A stretch of DNA of 64,000 nt. Origin: Boseongicola sp. GTDB taxonomy: Bacteria; Pseudomonadota; Alphaproteobacteria; Rhodobacterales; Rhodobacteraceae. The notes below the pieces were generated by a model. That model had not been told where the DNA came from, ran no database searches, and was given only the letters and a program-made list of their open reading frames with translations. The DNA is taken from positions 2,551,932-2,615,931 of the forward strand of contig CP046179.1 in NCBI GenBank assembly GCA_014075275.1. Reading direction: 5' to 3'. Position 1 is the first letter of the stretch, and each line of letters opens with the position of its first letter. Shown here in pieces: positions 8,277 to 17,953 of this stretch. Made by a program: the position numbers and the translations under genes.

Positions 8277-11163
8277 AAAACTATCGATCCGCTTGTCTGC
8301 GACGGGTGGAGAGCAGTTGCGCCGTGAGTTTGGCAAGCTAGGCAAGGAAGGCCAACAGGCCTTTCATAAAATCAGCCATGCAACCGCTCCCGCAAGTGCT
8401 GGGCTTAAAGCCGTTGATGCATCAGCCCGGGCATTAAATGGCGTATTGCGTCAGGCTGCCGGATTAATTGGAGCATATGCAGGTATTCAAGGCATTAGCC
8501 GCTCGCTTGGGTTTATTGTATCGACTAACCGTGAGTTTGAGCGTCTGAATGCCAGTTTGAAAACCGTGACAGGCTCCGCACAGGGTGCAGATCGCGCCTT
8601 CAAAATGATTGAGGATTTTGCCTCCTCCACACCGTTTAATGTGGAGCAAATCACCGAAGCCTTTATCAAACTGAAAGCCTTGGGGCTTGATCCCTCTCAA
8701 GAAGCGCTGATGTCATACGGCAATACCGCTTCTGCGATGGGTAAAAACCTGATGCAGTTTGTGGAGGCCATTGCTGATGCTGCCACGGGTGAGTTTGAAC
8801 GCCTAAAAGAATTCGGGATTAAAGCCCGAACGCAAGGTGAGCAAGTTTCATTCACATTTCAGGGTGTGACCACCACGGTTGGTAAAAACGCCGCTGAAAT
8901 TGAGAGCTATCTGCGCCAGATTGGGAATGTGCAGTTTGCCGGAGCCATGTCTGAACAGATGAATACGCTCGGTGGGATATTCAGCAATATTCAGGATAAC
9001 TTTTCCAAGCTGGCCCGTGAGGTTGGTGCAGGTGGTTTGAATGATGCCATTCGTGATGTTGCCATCAGCCTGAAGGAAACAACCGATAGCGGCAAACAGG
9101 CAGCGCGAGCTCTGGGTGAAACCTTGGGCGGTGTTGTGCGCGTTGCTGCTGATGGGCTCGGGTTTTTGGTTCGCAATGCCAATCTGGCGGTTGAAGGTTT
9201 GACAGCATTGCTCATTGCCAGAACGGTCGGTGGTGCAATTACGGCCATGAACACAGCCATGCTGGGTAATGCCGGAGCCATTGTCGGTTTTCGCTTAATG
9301 GCGCAAGTTTCTGTGGCAGCAGCAGCCAAAATGGTGATTGCCGAAGGTGCAGCTAAATTGGCCACCTTGGCGATGGTTGGGCTTCGCAATGTCATGCTGT
9401 TATTGGGCGGTCCCGCTGGGATTGCCATCATTGCAGGACTGGCCCTCTATAAGCTGGCCCAAGGTCATGACGCAGCCGGAAAAGCTGCGAAAGATCATGC
9501 CGCCGAAATGGAGGAATTGCGCGAGACAGTTCAAAAAACTACGGATGATATTGAGGAGCTGAATGCCGCTTCACGCAATGAAGCCTTGGCGCGGTGGACT
9601 GAAAAACTCAATATTGCCCAAGAGAATATCCGCGAAGTCACCAAACAACTGAAATATGGTGCGATTGGTGGTTTCTGGGATCAGTTCTCGCGCTTTGGCA
9701 GTGATTTACAGGCTGATCTTTTTCAAGTGCGACGCGCCTTTCAAACAGGCCGGATCACGGTTGAAGAGTATCAGGATGCCTTATGGGCTTTGGCGGTCAA
9801 ATATCCGGACTTCACGGAAAATGCCAAGGAAATCCAAGAGCAGGTTTTGGCCTTACAGGCTGCGGAATTGGCTGCACAGCGAGCGGGTGATCAATTGGAT
9901 CGGTTGCGCTCAGGCGTTACGCAGACGGCGGCAGCGCAGGCCAATCCTCAAACACCGCAAGCACCGACCCAGCCAGCAGCACCGCAACAGTTGGGAGATA
10001 AGGAGCAAGAGAAAATCCGCTCCTACATTCAGGAGCTGAAAGCCGAAGAAGCCGCCTTACGGCGTGTTATTGCCGCCCGTTCCAGCGAAGGCACAGCGGT
10101 TGAAAACGCACTTGTTTTGAATGAGCAAGAGCAAGCATTGCGCCGTTTGGGTATTGATCTCAGCAATAATCAAAGCGCTGGCGCTCAAGAATATGAGCAG
10201 CGTATTCGTAACCTGATCAGCCGTAAATATGAGCTGGAGGAAGCTGATACGCGTGCGCGGGAAGCTCTCGAGCGCCATGAAGATACGGTCGAAGATATCA
10301 CCCGAGCTTTTAATGCCCTGAAATCTGAAACTGAACAGGCCACTCTCAAAGCCATTGAATGGCGCGAAGAAGCCTTGGCAGGACTGGATAAAACCCGTGT
10401 TGGCTATGATGAATTCCGCGCTCAAGTCGAAGATGTTTATCAAAACATGCTGCGTGAGGCGCGTGAGAAAGACCTGCAAAGCTCAAAACATTGGGAAGAT
10501 GGTCTTAAACGCGGATTTCGTGATGTTTTGAATGAAGCCGAAGACATGGCCTCACAAACCGAGCGGCTGGTTAAAAATGCCTTCAAAGGCATGGAAGATG
10601 CGCTGGTTGAATTTGTGACCACAGGCAAGCTGGATTTCAAATCCTTAGCAGATTCCATCATTGCGGATCTGGTGCGGATACAAATTCGCCAAAGCATCAC
10701 ACAGCCATTGGCCAATGCATTGGGATCGATTGATTTTGGTTCCTTCTTTGGGGCGGCGCATACAGGTGGTGTCATCGGTGGTGATGTTCTCGCCAGCCGC
10801 AACGTTAATCCTGCGGTGTTTGCCGGGGCGCACAAGTTTCATAGCGGCGGTGTTATTGGCAATGAAGTGCCAATTATCGCCAAGCGTGGTGAGACGGTAT
10901 TTACACCCGGACAGATGCGCCTGCTTGGCGCTGGTCTTTCTGGGCGCGAGCCAGTGAAAGTCGAGGTCAATGTTCACAATAATGCTGCTGGTGTTCAAGC
11001 CAGAACTGAGACGTCACCTCTGCCGGGCGGTGGTAGCAGGCTCGATATTATTATCGAACAGATCGAAGGCCAAATGACCCGCAATGTCGCTCGAGGGGAA
11101 GGATTGGCCCCAACTTTGGAGCGGCGTTATGGACTTAATCCAGCAGCTGGGAGTTACCGATGA
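8263..11163 (+). CDS. Tail tape measure protein (gpH-like)
   Basis: A 966-residue protein. The N-terminus carries the tape-measure domain (STNREFERLNASLKTVTGSA ... FKMIEDFASSTPFNVEQITE). A hydrophobic alanine-rich segment around residues 290-400 contains probable membrane-active helices. Helical charged stretches follow, and the C-terminal block FHSGGVIGNEVPIIAKRGETVF is common in lambda-type tape measures. This protein sets tail length and enters the host envelope at DNA ejection. It overlaps the chaperone frame by 14 nt and the next gene by 4 nt. Confidence 0.92.
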   Translation: MAATKKLSIRLSATGGEQLRREFGKLGKEGQQAFHKISHATAPASAGLKAVDASARALNGVLRQAAGLIGAYAGIQGISRSLGFIVSTNREFERLNASLKTVTGSAQGADRAFKMIEDFASSTPFNVEQITEAFIKLKALGLDPSQEALMSYGNTASAMGKNLMQFVEAIADAATGEFERLKEFGIKARTQGEQVSFTFQGVTTTVGKNAAEIESYLRQIGNVQFAGAMSEQMNTLGGIFSNIQDNFSKLAREVGAGGLNDAIRDVAISLKETTDSGKQAARALGETLGGVVRVAADGLGFLVRNANLAVEGLTALLIARTVGGAITAMNTAMLGNAGAIVGFRLMAQVSVAAAAKMVIAEGAAKLATLAMVGLRNVMLLLGGPAGIAIIAGLALYKLAQGHDAAGKAAKDHAAEMEELRETVQKTTDDIEELNAASRNEALARWTEKLNIAQENIREVTKQLKYGAIGGFWDQFSRFGSDLQADLFQVRRAFQTGRITVEEYQDALWALAVKYPDFTENAKEIQEQVLALQAAELAAQRAGDQLDRLRSGVTQTAAAQANPQTPQAPTQPAAPQQLGDKEQEKIRSYIQELKAEEAALRRVIAARSSEGTAVENALVLNEQEQALRRLGIDLSNNQSAGAQEYEQRIRNLISRKYELEEADTRAREALERHEDTVEDITRAFNALKSETEQATLKAIEWREEALAGLDKTRVGYDEFRAQVEDVYQNMLREAREKDLQSSKHWEDGLKRGFRDVLNEAEDMASQTERLVKNAFKGMEDALVEFVTTGKLDFKSLADSIIADLVRIQIRQSITQPLANALGSIDFGSFFGAAHTGGVIGGDVLASRNVNPAVFAGAHKFHSGGVIGNEVPIIAKRGETVFTPGQMRLLGAGLSGREPVKVEVNVHNNAAGVQARTETSPLPGGGSRLDIIIEQIEGQMTRNVARGEGLAPTLERRYGLNPAAGSYR

Positions 11164-11633
11164 TCGCATGGCCAGAAACATTACCGTTACCAACGGTCGA
11201 GGGATATGGCATTCAGCCCGGCGATGCCATCCTTCGCACAGAAATGGAAGCGGGTCCGGCAAGGCAACGCAGGCGATTTACGCAAGTACCCAGCCGCGTA
11301 TCAGTCCGCTGGATTATGCGGCGCGATCAGTTTGCCCTGTTTGAAGCATGGTATCGCTGGCAAGCTAAGGAAGGTGGCGCATGGTTTGAGATTGAGTTGC
11401 TGGGCGGGCTTGGACTGCTGACGCAGGAAGCTCGTTTTACAAGGCAGTTTCAGGCCCAGCTACTTGGCGGCACGCTTTGGGAAATCCGCTCTGAGCTGGA
11501 AATCCGTGAACGGCCTGTTCTCGATGAAGGCTTGCTGAACTTACTGCTTAGTGAAGATGCTCAAGGGATTATTACCGTCTCCAACAGCCTTTATGTGCTC
11601 GTGCATCAAACCCTGCCGCAGCGCCTTTATTAA
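11160..11633 (+). CDS. Minor tail protein, unrecognised family
   Basis: A 157-residue protein starting MIAWPETLPLPTVEGYGIQP, overlapping the tape measure stop by ATGA. It has a central block VSVRWIMRRDQFALFEAWYRWQ and a beta-rich C-terminus with LGGTLWEIRSELEIRERP. The position just after the tape measure is that of gpM/gpL-type distal tail proteins. I do not recognise a named domain; the tail role is inferred from context. Confidence 0.65.
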   Translation: MIAWPETLPLPTVEGYGIQPGDAILRTEMEAGPARQRRRFTQVPSRVSVRWIMRRDQFALFEAWYRWQAKEGGAWFEIELLGGLGLLTQEARFTRQFQAQLLGGTLWEIRSELEIRERPVLDEGLLNLLLSEDAQGIITVSNSLYVLVHQTLPQRLY

Positions 11634-11655
11634 CTCATAAACAAAGGAAACTCTT

Positions 11656-12186
11656 ATGACTTTGCAGACCGATCTGCAGGATGCGGTGGTGCGTGTTCAA
11701 ACGGACAGCCAGCTCCTGCACAACATTGTTCACGGCGACGATCAAACAACCGTTCCAACAGATGGTGGCGATGTTAAAAGCGCTGCCAAAGCCATCAAGG
11801 ATATTGAGGACGGCATACAGGCTGGACTAACCGATCTTGGTGCATCGGCTGATCAGCTGAACAACGCTGTATCACAAACAGAAACCTATCGTGACGAAGC
11901 ACAATCCTCTGCCCAGTCAGCCTTGCAAACAGCCAATGCTCTCAACCTGCCGACCAATATCAATGGTCAGGCGGGGAAACTTCTGGCGGTCAAACAAGCT
12001 GAAGACGGGTTCGAGGTGATTGAATCCGTTGGCGTGTTCTATGGACTGCGTGCCGATGGTTCAAAGCTCACGGCGATCACAGGGCAAGGCACATACAACG
12101 CCAATGATTTTGACACATGGTTCATCACGCTGCCGGGGGTGGATTTCAACATCAACGAGAACGGCCATCTCATTATTAATATTTAA
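11656..12186 (+). CDS. Coiled-coil tail fibre-like protein
   Basis: A 176-residue protein with an alpha-helical N-terminal half (VKSAAKAIKDIEDG ... QTETYRDEAQSSAQSALQTA) resembling trimeric fibre stalks. A small domain ending FDTWFITLPGVDFNINENG follows. AAAGGAAACTCTT precedes the ATG. It lies directly upstream of the RCC1-repeat protein and may form its stalk. Function is inferred from architecture and position. Confidence 0.55.
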   Translation: MTLQTDLQDAVVRVQTDSQLLHNIVHGDDQTTVPTDGGDVKSAAKAIKDIEDGIQAGLTDLGASADQLNNAVSQTETYRDEAQSSAQSALQTANALNLPTNINGQAGKLLAVKQAEDGFEVIESVGVFYGLRADGSKLTAITGQGTYNANDFDTWFITLPGVDFNINENGHLIINI

Positions 12187-12201
12187 GAAGGAAGTGAAAA
12201 T

Positions 12202-13863
12202 ATGACACAGATTGATCTGGGCAATATCCGCATTAACTGGCGCGGTGCTTATAACAGCGCTACCAATTACGTGCGTCATGATGCCGTTTCCCATCAAGGC
12301 TCAAGCTATATCGCCAAACGCACAGTATCTGCCATCACCCCCGTTCAAGGCGATGATTGGGATTTGATGGCGGCGGGTACGGATCAGCTTACCCAAGAAG
12401 GTGATCTACTCATCCATAACGGTTCTATTCCTGCGCGTCTTGCCCGTGGTGGTAACGCCCAAGTGTTGCAGATGGTTGGTAATCAACCTGCTTGGCGCGA
12501 TCAATCGCTCGATCCGTCACGCCGTGTGTGGAAGCTGGCCAAGGTCAATGGTATGGGCGGCTGGTACACACGTGTTTATCTGATGGCCGATGGCACAATC
12601 AAAGCCTGTGGTTATGGGGGCAATTACTCCAACGGTGATCCTAACGGCTCACACATTTACCTGCCCAATCGCGTGGCAACCGATAATCCGGATGTTCGTT
12701 TTGTCGATGTGTTCTCAGGTGGTATGCAGCATTATGCCTTAACCGCCGATGGCGAAGTCTGGTCATGGGGATACAATAATTACGGGCAGTTGGGGCATGG
12801 CAACACCGTTAATTTGGCAGTGGCCAAGCGGATTGAGTATTTTGTTCAAAACAATATCCAAATCGCTAAGGTCATTCCCGGTCGCCCTAATTATTACGAT
12901 CACGCCTGCGCTTATTTCTTAACCACTGATGGCCGTGTTTATGCCTGTGGGATTAACAGTAACGGCAATCTGGGCAACGGGACTTCAGCTCATCAATATA
13001 CGCCCATTCGTTGCGGGGCATTAACCGACATTGTAGATGTCATCGTTTCCGGTCTTCCACATACAGTTTACGCCGTTCAGGACAATGGTTCACTCTGGGT
13101 TTGGGGATATAACGCACAAGGTCAATTGGGGCTTGGTGATACAACCGTTCGCCAAACTCCCATACTAAACCCAGCTTTTAATAATGTGATAAAGGCTGTG
13201 CCGTCATGCGGTTATCGAACAGATGGTGCAAGTCCAACAGGCCATGGGTTAGTCCTGCTAGACGATGGATCGATCTGGACAGCAGGTTACAACGGCTATG
13301 GGCAGCTCGGTCATGGTGACACTACGAACCGCACCAGTTTTACCCAAATCACAAGCACAGAGAACTTTACCGATATTTTTGCAGGTGATGGGCGCTATCC
13401 ATCCTCGGGTGGTATTACAGACCAAGGCGAAGTCTATCTTTGGGGCAATAATGGTTACGGCCAGCTTGGTACTGGCAACACGACCAACCAGCTTTCCCCA
13501 TTCAAACCGAATGGAAGCTTCCAAGGCAATGTATCCCGCGTCCGGATAGGTGGTGGGGCAAGCTACGAAGGCGTCATCGTTCAATCTGGTGATGAGCTAT
13601 GGGCCGCTGGTTATTCCGGCAATGCCAATATCGGCATTAATTCCACCGCAGGTACAAACAACACATTTCAACGCGTGCTTGGGCAGTCCGGTGTGATTGA
13701 GAATTGGGATTGCTTTGGCCAAGGCACATCTGCATGGGGGCTTGGCGTTTTATATGACGATGGTCGTGTTGATGCCTGTGGGGAGAACAATTCCTACGGT
13801 GAGACTGGCACGCAAAGTAGCAATCTACACGATGTCAAAACTCTCAAAAACGTAATTTTCTAG
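12202..13863 (+). CDS. RCC1-repeat tail protein, probable receptor-binding protein
   Basis: A 553-residue protein. The N-terminal ~60 residues (NWRGAYNSATNYVRHDAVSHQGSSYIAK) match the small carbohydrate-binding-like modules seen in phage fibres. The rest carries RCC1-type repeats: VWSWGYNNYGQLGHGNT, VYACGINSNGNLGNGTS, LWVWGYNAQGQLGLGDT, IWTAGYNGYGQLGHGDT and VYLWGNNGYGQLGTGNT, with degenerate copies before and after, enough for a seven-bladed propeller. Tail location suggests that the propeller binds the host surface. No enzymatic motif is visible. AGGAAGTGAAAAT precedes the start. Confidence 0.75.
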   Translation: MTQIDLGNIRINWRGAYNSATNYVRHDAVSHQGSSYIAKRTVSAITPVQGDDWDLMAAGTDQLTQEGDLLIHNGSIPARLARGGNAQVLQMVGNQPAWRDQSLDPSRRVWKLAKVNGMGGWYTRVYLMADGTIKACGYGGNYSNGDPNGSHIYLPNRVATDNPDVRFVDVFSGGMQHYALTADGEVWSWGYNNYGQLGHGNTVNLAVAKRIEYFVQNNIQIAKVIPGRPNYYDHACAYFLTTDGRVYACGINSNGNLGNGTSAHQYTPIRCGALTDIVDVIVSGLPHTVYAVQDNGSLWVWGYNAQGQLGLGDTTVRQTPILNPAFNNVIKAVPSCGYRTDGASPTGHGLVLLDDGSIWTAGYNGYGQLGHGDTTNRTSFTQITSTENFTDIFAGDGRYPSSGGITDQGEVYLWGNNGYGQLGTGNTTNQLSPFKPNGSFQGNVSRVRIGGGASYEGVIVQSGDELWAAGYSGNANIGINSTAGTNNTFQRVLGQSGVIENWDCFGQGTSAWGLGVLYDDGRVDACGENNSYGETGTQSSNLHDVKTLKNVIF

Positions 13864-13872
13864 GAGGCTTTT

Positions 13873-14325
13873 ATGAATCTCAAATCCTATTTGCATGATC
13901 GTGCGCCACACTTTGATGAAAGTGAAATCGCACCAATCCATTTGGCTGACCTGAATGGACGTCATTATTATTCTTTTGCCGAGGATGTAACCCCACCATC
14001 GGGTGGCAAGGCTGTGGGCGAAGATGAACTTGGCGATGTTCTTTCAAACAGTCAGCTTATTCGCCAGATTAAGGAAGAAGCCGGACGCCGTATCACCAAC
14101 ATTGCCCCTGTGTGGAAACAGCAAAATGCGCTGGCCGATCTATATCTGCTCGGCGGGCGTTCTGATCTCACGGACGATGAACAAGAAACGCTGACAAAAG
14201 CGCAAGCGTTATTGACTGAAATCTCACGGCTGCGCTCACGGTCCGATGCCATCGAAGCCTCTTTCTTGGAAGGTGTGGCCGTGGATTACATCACAGACAT
14301 AGCATGGGAGGATGAAGATGCCTGA
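13873..14325 (+). CDS. Tail fibre-associated protein, unrecognised (possible assembly protein)
   Basis: A 150-residue acidic, mainly helical protein with a long helical segment (QLIRQIKEEAGRRITNIAPVWKQQNALADLYLL). It resembles in outline the DUF4376/tail-fibre-assembly proteins encoded just after fibre genes, but the match is loose. AGGAGG precedes the ATG. It overlaps the DUF1833 gene by 8 nt. Confidence 0.5.
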   Translation: MNLKSYLHDRAPHFDESEIAPIHLADLNGRHYYSFAEDVTPPSGGKAVGEDELGDVLSNSQLIRQIKEEAGRRITNIAPVWKQQNALADLYLLGGRSDLTDDEQETLTKAQALLTEISRLRSRSDAIEASFLEGVAVDYITDIAWEDEDA

Positions 14326-14860
14326 TCCCACCTTAAATGCAGCAATTGCCGAAGCCTATGCTTCTGCGCCAAGTGATATCGTGATTTTACACACGCTGGA
14401 GCTTCGCCATCCTGATTTCAGGGATGATGAAGACCAGCCCATTGCTGTGCGTTTGGTGCGGGACCATCAAGACTTATCAGCCAAGCTGGAGGATACCGCA
14501 CCTTTAAACCCAGACGAATATGTCACCTTCATTGCTATGGGCTTTGATCTGGAGCTGCCGCCAGTTGATACCTCGCCAGTGCCGGAAATCACGGTCACGA
14601 TTGATAATGTCAGTCGTGAGCTGATCAAGCATCTGGATGCTGCTGTTGAGAGCGCAGAAAAAATTGAGATCGCCTATCGCCCGTATTTAAGCAATGATCT
14701 GTCAGGGCCGCAGGTGGACCCACCGATCACGTTGATCTTGAGTGAAGTCGAAGCCGATGTCAGCCGCGTTGTTGGCCGCGCCCGTATGCTGGATATCGGT
14801 AATAAAAGCTTTCCGCTCGAGGTCTACACCGCCACGCGCTTTCCCGGGCTAACACGCTAA
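14318..14860 (+). CDS. DUF1833 family tail protein
   Basis: A 180-residue protein of the DUF1833 type, with the typical N-terminus ILHTLELRHPDFRDDEDQPIAVRLVRDH and a C-terminus that ends PLEVYTATRFPGL. These proteins sit between the tape measure and the NlpC/P60 gene and probably form the distal tail hub. ATG 14318 has GGGAGG at 14306-14311, spaced 6 nt. The ATG at 14312 directly abuts it and is unlikely. Confidence 0.75.
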   Translation: MPDPTLNAAIAEAYASAPSDIVILHTLELRHPDFRDDEDQPIAVRLVRDHQDLSAKLEDTAPLNPDEYVTFIAMGFDLELPPVDTSPVPEITVTIDNVSRELIKHLDAAVESAEKIEIAYRPYLSNDLSGPQVDPPITLILSEVEADVSRVVGRARMLDIGNKSFPLEVYTATRFPGLTR

Positions 14861-14879
14861 ACAACACAAAGGACATATC

Positions 14880-15323
14880 ATGAATGAATTGACCCGGCAG
14901 CCAGATGAGCTGCACTGGGCATGTCGCTATATCGGCTTGCCATGGCAGGCTGGTGCAAAAGGCCCTGATGTTTTTGATTGCTGGAGCCTCGCGGTCTGGG
15001 CGCAAAAGCATCACTTTGGCAGAAACCTGCCCGACATTCCTGTCGCCGAAGGGAATTTAAAGCGTCTGGCTTTGACCTTTCGGGATCACCCGGAACGCAA
15101 ACGCTGGCAGCTCACCGATACACCAGAGCAAGGCGATGCAGTCTTGATGCGCCAATCCCGCCATCCCATCCATGTGGGCATATGGATAACCATCAGCCCC
15201 AGTGAACAAGGCGTTCTGCACTGCGTGAAGGGCAATGGTGTGGTGTTTCAGAATATGGCCAGCCTCAAACTCGCAGGCTGGCAAATTGAAGGATTTTATC
15301 GGTTTCAGGGGGATATGCCCTAA
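14880..15323 (+). CDS. NlpC/P60-like tail assembly peptidase (gpK-like)
   Basis: A 147-residue cysteine peptidase-like protein. The candidate nucleophile is Cys in VFDCWSLAVWAQ, and the candidate His is in HPIHVGIWI, spaced as in the NlpC/P60 fold. The N-terminal block HWACRYIGLPWQAG is typical of phage versions. It probably cleaves peptidoglycan peptides during DNA entry and belongs to the tail tip. It lies between DUF1833 and the tail-tip protein, as in lambda and related tails. Confidence 0.78.
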   Translation: MNELTRQPDELHWACRYIGLPWQAGAKGPDVFDCWSLAVWAQKHHFGRNLPDIPVAEGNLKRLALTFRDHPERKRWQLTDTPEQGDAVLMRQSRHPIHVGIWITISPSEQGVLHCVKGNGVVFQNMASLKLAGWQIEGFYRFQGDMP

Positions 15324-15350
15324 ACCTGTTTAATAAATTACGAGGTTTCC

Positions 15351-17621
15351 ATGTTTGCTTGTGTCCACATGCTTCACAATCCATTTATGCCAGCACGCGG
15401 ACGCGATATTTTTGCGGTCGATCATCCCATCACCATTCGTGAATGGCTGGATGAAGCGGGTATTACAGAATTTGAACGCCCAACCATTTGCCTATTTAAT
15501 GGCGAAGCGGTGTTACGAGAACAATGGCATAAAATAACCATTGGTCTGTCTGATATCGTCACCTTTATCACACTTCCCCAAGGTGGTGGCGGTGGGGGTG
15601 GCAAGATTTTACGATCCGTCTTGACCATTGCCGTCATGGTTGCGGCCCCTTATGCCGGAGCTGCGCTCGCTGGAGCAATTGGTGTCACCAGCACTGTAGG
15701 AATTGCACTGGTAACCGCTGGTGTGGCATTTGCCGGAAGTGCGCTATTGAATGTCTTGGTGCCGCCGCCTGTGCCATCAACCAGTTTGAATAGTGGCTTT
15801 GGTAATACGCCTGCAGCCAGCCCGACCTATTCACTTCAAGCCCAAGGCAATCAGGCGCGATTAAGTCAGCCTATCCCGGTGGTCTACGGTAGGCACATTG
15901 TCTATCCCGACTTGGCCGCAACGCCATATTCGCTCTATCAGAATAACGAGCAGTATTTGCATCAGCTTCACTGCATTGGTCAGGGTGAATATGATCTGGA
16001 GCAGATCCGTATTGAGGATACGCCGATCAGCTCCTTTGAAGAAATTGACTATGAAATCGTACAGCCCGGCGATGCTGTAACGCTATTTGATACGGATGTG
16101 GTCACCGCTCCCGAGGTCGCCGGACAGGAATTACTCAGCACTGGCGATGGCGGTGATTGGGTTGGGCCTTTTGTGGCCAACCCCGCACAAACCAACTGCC
16201 ACCAGATCAGTGTCGATATTGTCATGCCGCGTGGGGTTTATTACGCCAATGACAGTGGCGGTCTGAATAATCGAACCATCACATGGCAATTTGAAGCGCG
16301 TCAGATTGATGATGACGGTACAGCCATTGACGCATGGCAGACATTGGGGAGTGAAACCCTCACAGCAGCCACCAATACGCCGCAACGCATGACGTTTGAT
16401 TATGCGATGGCGGTGGGGCGTTATGAAGTGCGGGCTTTGAGAACCGATGCCAAGGATACTTCTGCCAGAGCTGGACATGAGCTTCGCTGGGGCGGTTTAA
16501 AAGCTGTCTTAGATCAAACACCTGATTTTGGTGATGTCACGCTCATCGCCATGAAAATGCGGGCTACGGATAATTTATCGCAACGCTCCTCACGGATGGT
16601 GAACTGCCTTGTCACGCGCAAATTACCTGTGTGGGATGAAGCCACTGGATGGTCAGCACCACAAACCACACGATCCATTGCATGGGCTCTCGCTGATATC
16701 GCCCGCAGCCAATATGGCGGCAAGCTGAATGATAGCCGGATTGATCTGACGCAGCTAAAGGCGCTGGATGCCAATTGGCAAGCACGTGGCGATTATTTCG
16801 ATGCTGTGTTTGATCAAACAGTCACGGTTTGGGAAGCATTAAGCCGAACAGCACGTTGTGGTCGTGCCGTGAGTTTCATGCAGAGTGGCACTGTTCGCTT
16901 TGTGAGAGATGAGCAACGTTCGATCCCGGTCGCGTTATTCAGCCCCCGCAATATCGTCAAGAACAGCCTCAAAATCCAGTATCTGTTGGCCAGTGATGAT
17001 ACAGCGGATAGCGTTACGGTAGAGTATTTCTCAAAGGAGACATGGCAAACGGCAGAAGAAACCGTCAGCCTGCCGGATAGCACCAGCGATCAACCCGCCC
17101 GGGTGCGATTGTTTGGCTGCACTGAAAAGGCTCAAGCCATTCGTGAAGGCAAATATATGGCCGCAGCCAATCGCTATCGCAGGCGTTTGGTGACCTTTCA
17201 AACCGAGTTGGAAGGCTTGATCCCCACCTATGGTGATCTGATTGCTATTGCCCATGATATGCCAAGCTGGGGCCAAGGTGCCGAGGTTACTGCGGTTGAT
17301 GGTAATGTTCTGAGCTTATCGGAGCCATTGGAATGGTCCGAGGAGCTTGGCGATCATTTCATCAGTCTGCGTAAAGCTGATGGCAGCGTTTCGGGTCCGT
17401 GGCTTGTTCTACCCGGTGAGACACCCAGTCAGGTGGTTTTGCAGGATGAACTCGACTTCACGCCCTACACCGGAGAGCTGCAGGAGCGCACGCATATTGC
17501 CTTTGGCGCTGGTGAAAAATGGAGCACGCTGGCCCGCGTCACAGCTGTTCGGCCTCGCGGTGAGCTCGTTGAAATCAGCGCCGTTGCTGAAAATCCGGTC
17601 GTCCATACCGCCGACCAATAA
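15351..17621 (+). CDS. Tail tip/host specificity protein (gpJ/TipJ-like)
   Basis: A 756-residue protein. Residues 1-75 form a small ubiquitin-like domain ending in a run of glycines (QGGGGGGGK). Two hydrophobic alanine-rich segments follow (about 85-140), then the conserved block RLSQPIPVVYGRHIVYPDLA. Later regions (DSVTVEYFSKETWQTAEE, LIPTYGDLIAIAHDMPSWGQGA) fit the gpJ-type tail-tip fold. It recognises the host surface or forms the base for the receptor-binding protein. It is shorter than lambda gpJ and lacks long C-terminal fibronectin repeats. Confidence 0.82.
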   Translation: MFACVHMLHNPFMPARGRDIFAVDHPITIREWLDEAGITEFERPTICLFNGEAVLREQWHKITIGLSDIVTFITLPQGGGGGGGKILRSVLTIAVMVAAPYAGAALAGAIGVTSTVGIALVTAGVAFAGSALLNVLVPPPVPSTSLNSGFGNTPAASPTYSLQAQGNQARLSQPIPVVYGRHIVYPDLAATPYSLYQNNEQYLHQLHCIGQGEYDLEQIRIEDTPISSFEEIDYEIVQPGDAVTLFDTDVVTAPEVAGQELLSTGDGGDWVGPFVANPAQTNCHQISVDIVMPRGVYYANDSGGLNNRTITWQFEARQIDDDGTAIDAWQTLGSETLTAATNTPQRMTFDYAMAVGRYEVRALRTDAKDTSARAGHELRWGGLKAVLDQTPDFGDVTLIAMKMRATDNLSQRSSRMVNCLVTRKLPVWDEATGWSAPQTTRSIAWALADIARSQYGGKLNDSRIDLTQLKALDANWQARGDYFDAVFDQTVTVWEALSRTARCGRAVSFMQSGTVRFVRDEQRSIPVALFSPRNIVKNSLKIQYLLASDDTADSVTVEYFSKETWQTAEETVSLPDSTSDQPARVRLFGCTEKAQAIREGKYMAAANRYRRRLVTFQTELEGLIPTYGDLIAIAHDMPSWGQGAEVTAVDGNVLSLSEPLEWSEELGDHFISLRKADGSVSGPWLVLPGETPSQVVLQDELDFTPYTGELQERTHIAFGAGEKWSTLARVTAVRPRGELVEISAVAENPVVHTADQ

Positions 17622-17645
17622 CCCTTAAAAACAGGAAGAGTAATC

Positions 17646-17939
17646 ATGACCGCTGATAACCATCAGCGGCAGGACGATATGGTGTGCCTGCCGCGTACAG
17701 AATTTGAGTCTCTGCTGGAGCAAGCGGCCTGCCGAGGGGCCAGAAAAGCCCTGAAAGAAGTTGGCTTGGCAGATGAAGAGGCCGCGAACGACATCCGCAC
17801 GCTGCGTGATCTGGCAGGCTCAATCAAAACCATGCAACGCACCTTTCTGCAAACCGTTGTGCGCTGGGTCACCATTGGTGTTCTGGCGCTCTTGGTCGCA
17901 GGCGTGGCTGCAAAACTTGGACCCTTCACCCCCAAATAA
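17646..17939 (+). CDS. DUF6127-like single-TM protein, holin candidate
   Basis: A 97-residue protein. The N-terminal half is soluble (VCLPRTEFESLLEQAACRGARKALKEVG), and one C-terminal membrane span follows (VRWVTIGVLALLVAGVAAKL). It resembles the small DUF6127 proteins encoded at the end of tail operons in Alphaproteobacteria. The position before the holin-like gene and lysozyme suggests a lysis or membrane role; this is inference. AGGAAGAG precedes the ATG. Confidence 0.6.
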   Translation: MTADNHQRQDDMVCLPRTEFESLLEQAACRGARKALKEVGLADEEAANDIRTLRDLAGSIKTMQRTFLQTVVRWVTIGVLALLVAGVAAKLGPFTPK

Positions 17940-17953
17940 ACAGGAGAAAAACT

